Assembly (NCBI GenBank): GCA_036365515.1
Contig: CM070877.1
Location: 64,052,522-64,116,521, forward strand
Source: Torymus aiolomorphi
Taxonomy: Eukaryota > Arthropoda > Insecta > Hymenoptera > Torymidae
Length of the DNA: 64,000 nt
Direction: 5' to 3'
In this document: positions 57,717 through 64,000 of the stretch, one piece after another
Layout of the letters: each line of letters begins with the position of its first letter
How positions within the stretch are numbered: the stretch's first letter is position 1
Made by a program: the position numbers and the translations under genes
The notes under the pieces: generated by a model
Database searches by the model: none
What the model was told of the DNA's origin: nothing
What the model saw: only the letters and a program-made list of their open reading frames with translations

Positions 57717-58414
57717 AAAAAGTCTGGAAACACCCAAATAATTTCTCAGCTGAATTACTATTGGAAAATGTTAAGGTCGCCTTTGTAGTAATTTTTTACG
57801 AGGAATCCAATGGTGACCTTGGATTCGAACTTGGACCTCATTTTTGAGGTTATTTCAAGGTCAACCTCATTTTTTAAAATGGTAACCCCTATTTTTTATA
57901 GCGGAATCTGAAAGAGCGGAAAATTTTACGTCCGGATATGTATTAAGGTATGAGGTTGAGGTTACCCCCAGAGGTCAAATTGAGGTCAAAGTATGATTTC
58001 TTAAAAATTTCGCGAGTTCAGTGGTAAAACAAAACTAACAAAGGTAAGGTTTGGTAAGTTCGAACGAAGACTTGAAGGTGACCTCTGATTCGACCTTGAA
58101 CCTCATTTTGAGCCTCATTTTTGAGGTTATTTCGAGGTCAACCTCATTTTTTTAAATGGTAACCCCTATTTTTTTAGCGGAATCGGAAAGAGTGTGAAAC
58201 TTTACGTCCAAACATGTACTCAGAACATAGTTCAAGAAGGACCTTGACGTTCACTTGAAGGTCATTTAAACTTAATGACGGTCTGATCTTGTGTAAACTT
58301 TTTATCACACTGAGCGAGGTTAATTCTTTAGTAGTTTTCAACGAGAAATCTAATGGTGACCTTGACATTGTCCTTAAAAGTCATGTCAAGTTCAATTTTT
58401 TTACATTTAGCGTT

Positions 58415-58655
58415 ACCCAGGAACAACGACGTGGACGTAGTAAAATCTGTTCCCTTTGGGGTGCTTGATTTACGTGAGTCCCCTTGCCTCTCACGATGGG
58501 GTGCTTGATTTACGTGAGTCCCCTTGCCTCTCACGATAGGGCGCTTGATTTACATGAGTCCCCTTGCCTCTCACGATGGGGTGCTTGATTTACGTGAGTC
58601 CCCTTGCCTCTCACGATGGGGCGCTTGATTTACGTGAGTCCCCTTGCCTCTCACA
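58415..58655. repeat. 40 bp minisatellite GGGGTGCTTGATTTACGTG (element 3)
   Basis: Five nearly identical units follow the lead GCGTTACCCAGGAACAACGA (58412). The unit ends AGTCCCCTTGCCTCTCACGAT. The array lies directly downstream of the transposase stop codon, as in elements 1 and 2. Confidence 0.92.
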
Positions 58656-58682
58656 TTTGATTTTTTTAAACAGTATAACATC

Positions 58683-59759
58683 TTATTTCAAGTGCTCGAA
58701 CTGTTCTCCATCCATTTCTTGACAGTAACCTAATCGATGATAGAAAGCACCAACAGCATTTTCAATCATTTCAGTAGGAATGAGAGCTGATTCATCAATG
58801 ATCCTTTCACGTAATTCATCTAAGTTTAAGGGTTTTGTTTTGAATACACGATCCTTCAGATAACCCCAATAGAAATAATCTAGAGGCGTTAAATCGGGGG
58901 ACCTAGCTGGCCATTCAATTGCACCTCTTCGTCCTATCCATCGATTAATGAATACTGTATCTAAGTATGTGCGAACGTTTCGTGCATAATGAGCTGCTGC
59001 ACCGTCCTGTTGATACCATATGTTATTAAAGTCCTCTCCAGCTATTTCTCTTATAGCAGGAACAATTTGATTCCGCAACATAGTTTCATACTTTTCTGCA
59101 TTTAAATTGCCATCAATAAAAAATGGTCCTATAATCCTATTATTTAATATTCCAGCCCAGACATTTAATTTTTGTGGATATTGTGACTTGGCTTCTCTTG
59201 CCCAATGAGGGTTTTCAACTGCCCAATATCTACAGTTATGCCTATTTACGCTTGAGTCAAGTTGAAATGTAGCTTCATCTGAGAAGACTATATTTGATGG
59301 AAAATTTGGATTTTGTACGATGCGTGCCATCATATCATCACAGAATTCAACGCGACGATCGAAATCATCTTCATTTAACTTGTGTATTAGCGTTACTTTA
59401 AATGGATGGAACTTCTCTCTCTTTAGTATGTTATGAATAGATGATTTACTTATTTCGTGCACTTGAGCAGCTCTACGAACGGAAGTATGCGGATCTTCGG
59501 TGAATGTTAACACAACATCTAAAGATTTCTCTTCGTTACCTGCTGACATTGGTCTGCCTGATCGAGGTAAATCGCTGATAGTGCCGGTATTTTCAAATCT
59601 TCTAACAGTTTTTTGAACTGTTGAAAATGATAGTGGAGTTCCACCAACCCTAAATGAAGCATTAAAAATATCTCTTACGGCCCTATAAGATCGCTGCATG
59701 TGTCCCCAACCTCTCATCATGAGAATCGTTATTCTTTCTCTATCAGTGAGTTTGTTCAT
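58683..59759 (-). CDS. Mariner-like transposase (intact ORF, 358 aa)
   Basis: The ATG (59759) opens MNKLTDRERITILMMRGWG, an N-terminal helix-turn-helix; RSGRPMSA links to a second DNA-binding helix region (residues 70-130). The catalytic triad is FSDEATF (about residue 163), QQDGAAAHY (about 254) and SPDLTPLDYFYWGYLKD (about 291), so it is a DDD enzyme with 36 residues between the last two Asp. It would cut and paste DNA at TA sites. The length matches complete mariner-group transposases and no stop or frameshift is present. It ends FEHLK. It lies inside inverted repeats that should be its binding sites. Family beyond IS630-Tc1-mariner is not assigned. Confidence 0.93.
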   Translation of the reverse strand: MNKLTDRERITILMMRGWGHMQRSYRAVRDIFNASFRVGGTPLSFSTVQKTVRRFENTGTISDLPRSGRPMSAGNEEKSLDVVLTFTEDPHTSVRRAAQVHEISKSSIHNILKREKFHPFKVTLIHKLNEDDFDRRVEFCDDMMARIVQNPNFPSNIVFSDEATFQLDSSVNRHNCRYWAVENPHWAREAKSQYPQKLNVWAGILNNRIIGPFFIDGNLNAEKYETMLRNQIVPAIREIAGEDFNNIWYQQDGAAAHYARNVRTYLDTVFINRWIGRRGAIEWPARSPDLTPLDYFYWGYLKDRVFKTKPLNLDELRERIIDESALIPTEMIENAVGAFYHRLGYCQEMDGEQFEHLK

Positions 59760-59961
59760 TTTTATTACTCTTCGTAGTAGACCTTATCCAAAAATACTTT
59801 TTGAGTTGAAAATAAAAAGAACTTTTAATTTTCAAAAAATATGTTTGAAAGATGACCAACCCTTTTCTGTGGTGGTTATGGAATGAATAATAGTTTATTG
59901 TCACTCTAACCATACGAAAAATAACAAGTAACAATGTTCAATATTTAAACGCTTCAAAAAA

Positions 59962-60085
59962 TTTTACAATGAATCAGCTCTCATTCCTACTGAAATGATC
60001 AAAAATACTGTTGGTGTTTTCGATCATCGATTAGGTTACTATCAAAAAGTGGATGGGAAATAATTCGAGCACTTGAAATAAGATG
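59962..60085 (+). pseudogene. Mirrored C-terminal transposase fragment (element 3)
   Basis: The plus strand encodes NESALIPTEMIKNTVG, then HRLGYYQKVDGK, a stop, then FEHLK. It copies the last ~40 residues of the element's transposase in the opposite orientation, with differences. It abuts the right inverted repeat. Confidence 0.83.
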
Positions 60086-60702
60086 TTAGACTGTTTAAAA
60101 AAATTAAAAAGTTTACACAAGATCAGACCGTCATTAAGTTTAAATGACCTTCAAATGAACGTCAAGGTCCTTCTTGAACTATGTTCTGAGTACATGTTTG
60201 GACGTAAAATTTCACACTCTTTCCGATTCCGCTAAAAAAATAGGGGTTACCATTTAAAAAAATGAGGTTGACCTCGAAATAACCTCAAAAATGAGGCTCA
60301 AAATGAGGTTCAAGGTCGAATCAGAGGTCACCTTCAAGTCTTCGTTCGAACTTACCAAACCTTACCTTTGTTTGTTTTGTTTTACCACTGAACTCGCGAA
60401 ATTTTTAAGAAATCATACTTTGACCTCAATTTGACCTCTGGGGGCAATCTCAACCTCATACCTTAATACATATCCGGACGTAAAATTTTCCGCTCTTTCA
60501 GATTCCGCTATAAAAAATAGGGGTTACCATTTAAAAAAATGAGGTTGACCTTGAAATAACCTCAAAAATGAGGTCCAAGGTCGAATCCAAGGTCACCATT
60601 GGATTCCTCGTAAAAAATTACTACAAAGGCGACCTTAACATTTTCCAATAGTAATTCAGCTGAGAAATTATTTGGGTGTTTCCAGACTTTTTGGACACGC
60701 TG

Positions 60703-60867
60703 TATAAATAATCGGTACTAATTAATTTTTCTTTTTTTTCTGTTTTATTTTTAATGGAGTTTCAGTTGTTGTTTGAACTTTTTTTCTTCTTTTGTTATTC
60801 TCTTTCTCTTTCTTTTCCGTTTCCGTGTTAATCGTAGATTTCTCTTGCACTTTTAAAATTTTTTTTT
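60703..60867 (-). other. Possible lysine-rich coding remnant
   Basis: On the minus strand a frame without stops encodes KVQEKSTINTETEKKEK and more Lys-rich text. The other side of the double hairpin (61190-61320, minus) also reads openly (QLVKAKNIKKRATES). The two may once have been one Lys-rich tail of the gene at 61324-63559, split by the hairpin repeat. This is inference from open frame and composition only. Confidence 0.35.
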
Positions 60868-61186
60868 TTAACGGAGTGTGCGAAACTCGCTTTCTCGTGC
60901 TTGTTTTGCGTGCACGAAGTAGCTGTTTTACACACGGCGTGCGCGAAAGTCGCGCATGCGCAGATCAATTTACTTTCGCGCATGCCGTGCGAGAAACAGC
61001 TACTTCACGCACGCAAAACAAACAACAAGGCTAGTTTCACACACTCCGTTAAAAAAATAGAGTTCGATACACGTGACCGATAAGGGTCATCATTCCACGG
61101 GTGTTTTTGTCACCCTCACTTCGCTCGGGCGACAAACTACACCCGTGCGAGAATGACCCACTTCGCACATTTGTATCGAAAATAAC
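60868..61186. repeat. Double-hairpin GC-rich repeat, copy 2 (inverted)
   Basis: Modules 2 (60868-61053) and 1 (61061-61186) occur in reverse order and orientation relative to 51160-51475, including the AACGGAGTGTGCGAAACT ends and the GGGTCATCATTCC/GGAATGATGACCC-type stem. The inner stem GCGTGCACGAAGTAGCTGTT is conserved. The two modules travel together. Confidence 0.85.
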
Positions 61187-61323
61187 TTTTTTTCGTTTTT
61201 AATATACACTTCTTGTTTAAATTATAATTTTTATCGGCTTCTACATCATTTTTCGTTACTGACTCAGTTGCGCGTTTTTTTATATTTTTAGCTTTAACAA
61301 GCTGTTTTTCAACTGAAAAATTG

Positions 61324-63559
61324 TTAAGACGAAGTGCGAAGTGTGTACAAGGTGGATGGGAAATGCAGGAAGTGTATGAAAGATAATTTAGATATAAAGT
61401 ATTTACTTCCTTGCTGTTCCAAATAAGTTGGTGTATTTCTGTAGAATTCGATGCTGCCTATTAATAAATCATCAATTTTTTTAATATCACTTTGATGTAT
61501 TAAAAACATGTGTACTTTAGACTGGCCTGATAAGTTTAGAATTTCGATCATGTCTTGTGCTGACGTCAAATCTTTACCAAAAGTAACAGCCCGATCGCAC
61601 AAGCCTTTCACAGTGCCTCCAGTTCCGTCAGCGCAACTTTTTCCGTGGCTTATTGTTGTAAAATTCCATGAAGCATGAGTAACGTTTAGTAGCTTATTAT
61701 GGAGTGAAAATAAGAAAAAATTTTATTTATTCTTGTACTGTGTACTGGGTCCATTGCTTTGAAAATGTAAAATGTTTAAATTAGGAACGAATTTTTGTAT
61801 AAGATTTAATACCAGTTGTAGGTGTGCCCATATAGAAGAAGCATCGTGACGAAAACACTCGGAAACAGTACAGAAAGAATGACAGTCTATCTCTCCAGAT
61901 GCACAATTCTTGTAGAAAAATGCGCCAGTGTGAAGGAAAATCTGTTTTTTCGAGGCTCCAAAATAAGCGCTCTGTATTGCTCGAGAATATTTACAGTAGT
62001 AATTTTGGGAAAAATCCACAACAACCATAACTTCATTAAAACTTAAATTATTTCTTAAGCTTGCGATGGCTTTGTATTGATGCTCGGTATTATAAATGTG
62101 CTTCGAATAGTACGGAGTAGACATATTTAATTCGTTTATTAAATCTGATACAGAACAATCAGTCCTAATTTTTTTTGATAATTTAACATGGTAGTTCAAA
62201 TTTTTTACACCAATTCTGTCTTCAGTAACTAATTGCCATTGATTATAAAATGTCGATTCATCATTATCTGGCAAAGGAATATCTTTATACTTGCAAGAAT
62301 CGCATTCTCTGTACATGCACTGTTTAGACAAAGAGTCACATGTTACAGCAAGTGCAAATTTCTTTATACCTACACTAGATAGAATTTTTAATTGTTTTAA
62401 TTTTTGTAAAATTAAATTTAAATTTTCGTGGATTTTACATAAGCAAGTGTCGCGTGCTGAAATGATTTGATTTATCACCCAAAATGGTTTGTATTTAAAA
62501 AACAATGATCGTGATATTTTTAGTGAAGACTCTACACAAAATTTGTTAAACAAATTACTCACAGTATCCTGTAGAAATCTTTTCCGCTTAACAATACCAG
62601 ACCTTGTAATAATATCTTTGATCCCTGGAGCCAAAATCGAATTCTCGTTTTTTTCAAAAAAATCAGCTACAGATTTTTTTATCATTGATCGTTGATTTAC
62701 ACGTTTATTACTGTTTCGGTTAATATGTAATTCAGTATGCATCAAATGTTTTCTTTGGAGATAATAACTTACATAGCCTGAAGTTTTTTTCATAAATTTA
62801 TATTTTTTAATCACTTGTCCAGCTGTTAGTTGTGAAAACATTGATTTTGATTTTTCATTATTTAATTTATTTTTGTTATTAGTTAACTGTTTTTGTAACA
62901 CCTCGGAATACAATAATTCTTTTTTTATCGCGTTATTTCCTTCTTTCATAATTTTTTGAACATTCCGTTCTGGAGTTGATTTTTTTATACGTCCTTTTAC
63001 TTTTTTTATTGTTCTGTAATACTTTGCCTGCCATTTTCGTATTATTTGATCTTTGGTTAATATTGTTCATTTAAACTCTGAATTTTTCTTCGCAAAATTG
63101 CCTCTCTTTTTCTTGTGAAATGTAATGCTGATGTTAATTTTCTAATATTCTTGGAGGTTTTATTTGGTTCATGTGAATTTATTGTTTCTGATTCTGTGTT
63201 TAATATTTCGGAAGAGCCGGGCAAAGGTAAGTCTGGTAAACTATTATCCACTTCAAACAAATCATCATGGGAATTAACTTTTAATTTTTTCGACGTCTTT
63301 TTGTTCCATCGCATTCTACCTTTCGCTTGGTTCTCGATGATCGAGAAACAGGAGTATCAACAATGGGAGAAGTGACGAGAATTACATCTTTGTTCTGTTT
63401 ATCAGAATTTTGGCGTAATGCACATCGAGCATCGTTATACCGCTTACGTCTTTCTAAATCAGTTTGTCTTTTTGCTCTAATTTGATCTCGCTTTTTTCTT
63501 AAAATAAGTTCTTTTGATAACTCCATTTTTTTAAATATATTATTTAAATTTTTCTTCAC
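61324..63559 (-). pseudogene. Decayed transposase-like gene of unnamed family
   Basis: Minus-strand pieces read from an ATG region at 63530 (MELSKELILRKKRDQIR) through 63314-63057 and a long frame 62949-61723, then, after a TAA at 61723-61725, on to 61324. The first part is Lys/Arg-rich with likely coiled coil. The middle part has paired Cys (CMYRECDSCKYKDIPL). The core has MVVVDFSQNYYCKYS, IFLHTGAFF, FCTVSECFRHDASSIWAHL and HFQSNGPSTQYKNK. After the stop come ASWNFTTISHGKSCADG and GGTVK. Conserved Asp/His-Asp/Glu patterns suggest a DDE-type enzyme. The SNGPSTQ site looks like an altered SDGP, implying loss of activity. Two frame changes and one stop show decay. I cannot name the family. Confidence 0.65.
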
Positions 63560-64000
63560 TGTGGGACTAAATATTTAAGTTGAGTGAAACAGCCACTTTT
63601 TCTCACATTTCTACATTCTGTACAAAACTTAACATGACAAATCATTTTAAAAAAATCAGTGTTCTCATCTTTCATACTTCAACTTCTATGTACGCAGATT
63701 CACAATTCAAAATATATTGTCTTATAAACTGAAATTAAAGTTATATACTGAAATCTAGCTAATCATTTTCTTCTATGAGAACCAAAATATATTATTCAAC
63801 TGCAAAAATAATTATATTATATGATGGTGGCTTTCAAGTGTAAATGTTTAACAATAAATTATATAAAATATTTACCATAATTTCTATAAGAAAAAAATCT
63901 TCATCTTCAATACATTTTCAATATAAAATAAAATATCGAAAATTCACTATTTACAAAATTTAACGCAACCAACGTACTCGAACTTTATTTCCGAAGCACA
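63560..64000. other. A+T-rich stretch, no gene seen
   Basis: No open frame of note and no repeat that I can tie to another part of the window. Confidence 0.6.

Larger units (their letters stand above)
57717..60702 (-). mobile_element. Mariner-like DNA transposon 3, possibly complete
   Basis: The termini are CAGCGTGTCCAAAAAGTCTGG and its exact inverse, flanked by TA (57715-57716 and 60703-60704). Inverted repeats extend about 590 bp (57717 to about 58308 and about 60111-60702) with few differences. Each arm contains two related blocks with GAGGTTATTTC and AAGGTCAACCTCATTTTT. The transposase ORF is uninterrupted. With an intact ORF and matching ends this is the only element in the window that might still move or be mobilised. 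Confidence 0.92.

Noticed and set aside
1..64000. rRNA, tRNA or other structured RNA genes
   Set aside because: I looked for conserved rRNA words and tRNA cloverleaf boxes by eye and found none; a dedicated covariance search was not possible here.

Overview
The window reads as arthropod, most likely insect, nuclear DNA made almost entirely of mobile and repetitive sequence. Evidence for this is an errantivirus-type endogenous retrovirus with an env gene, Tc1/mariner-like transposons, a Penelope-like element, a Helitron, Ty3/gypsy elements, an A+T-rich background and many dinucleotide microsatellites. A hymenopteran host is a guess, not a result. I see no rRNA, tRNA, CRISPR array or convincing host single-copy gene.

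Layout. 1-4080 is a ~120 bp satellite carrying one small TIR element. 4370-4572 is a fold-back element with TTAA ends. 5660-12490 is an LTR retrovirus-like element (gag, pol, env; three in-frame stops) inserted in a CA/CGCA microsatellite that belongs to an older interspersed repeat; a second copy of that repeat lies at 14847-15065. 12735-14340 holds a GC-rich palindromic array and a 507 bp fold-back element. 15736-19600 is a Penelope-like element inserted, with a 13 bp target duplication, into a decayed non-LTR retrotransposon whose remains run to 22488. 25519-28166 is the relic of a gag gene. 28523-31653, 41700-45882 and 57717-60702 are three divergent mariner-like elements with very long inverted repeats; only the last has an intact transposase ORF. 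31924-41596 is a Ty3/gypsy element on the minus strand with ~1 kb LTRs and an extra 3' ORF. 46532-50323 is a Helitron with a broken helicase. 51556-57475 is a 5.9 kb palindromic element holding two mirror-image, separately decayed copies of one unrecognised gene. 61324-63559 is a decayed transposase-like gene.

The most unusual signal is a family of five short elements (28169-28508, 31688-31900, 46056-46385, 50356-50664, 50744-50962). They share a core beginning GTGACTAAAGAAATAAT. Each copy has its own 12-20 bp motif, present once inverted on the left of the core and several times direct on the right; the motif differs between copies but is kept uniform within a copy. All five sit beside TA or TG microsatellites. 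I know no named family with this design.

The parts do not form a cellular pathway. They form a nested insertion record: elements inside elements, many with readable target duplications, so relative ages can be ordered from the sequence alone.
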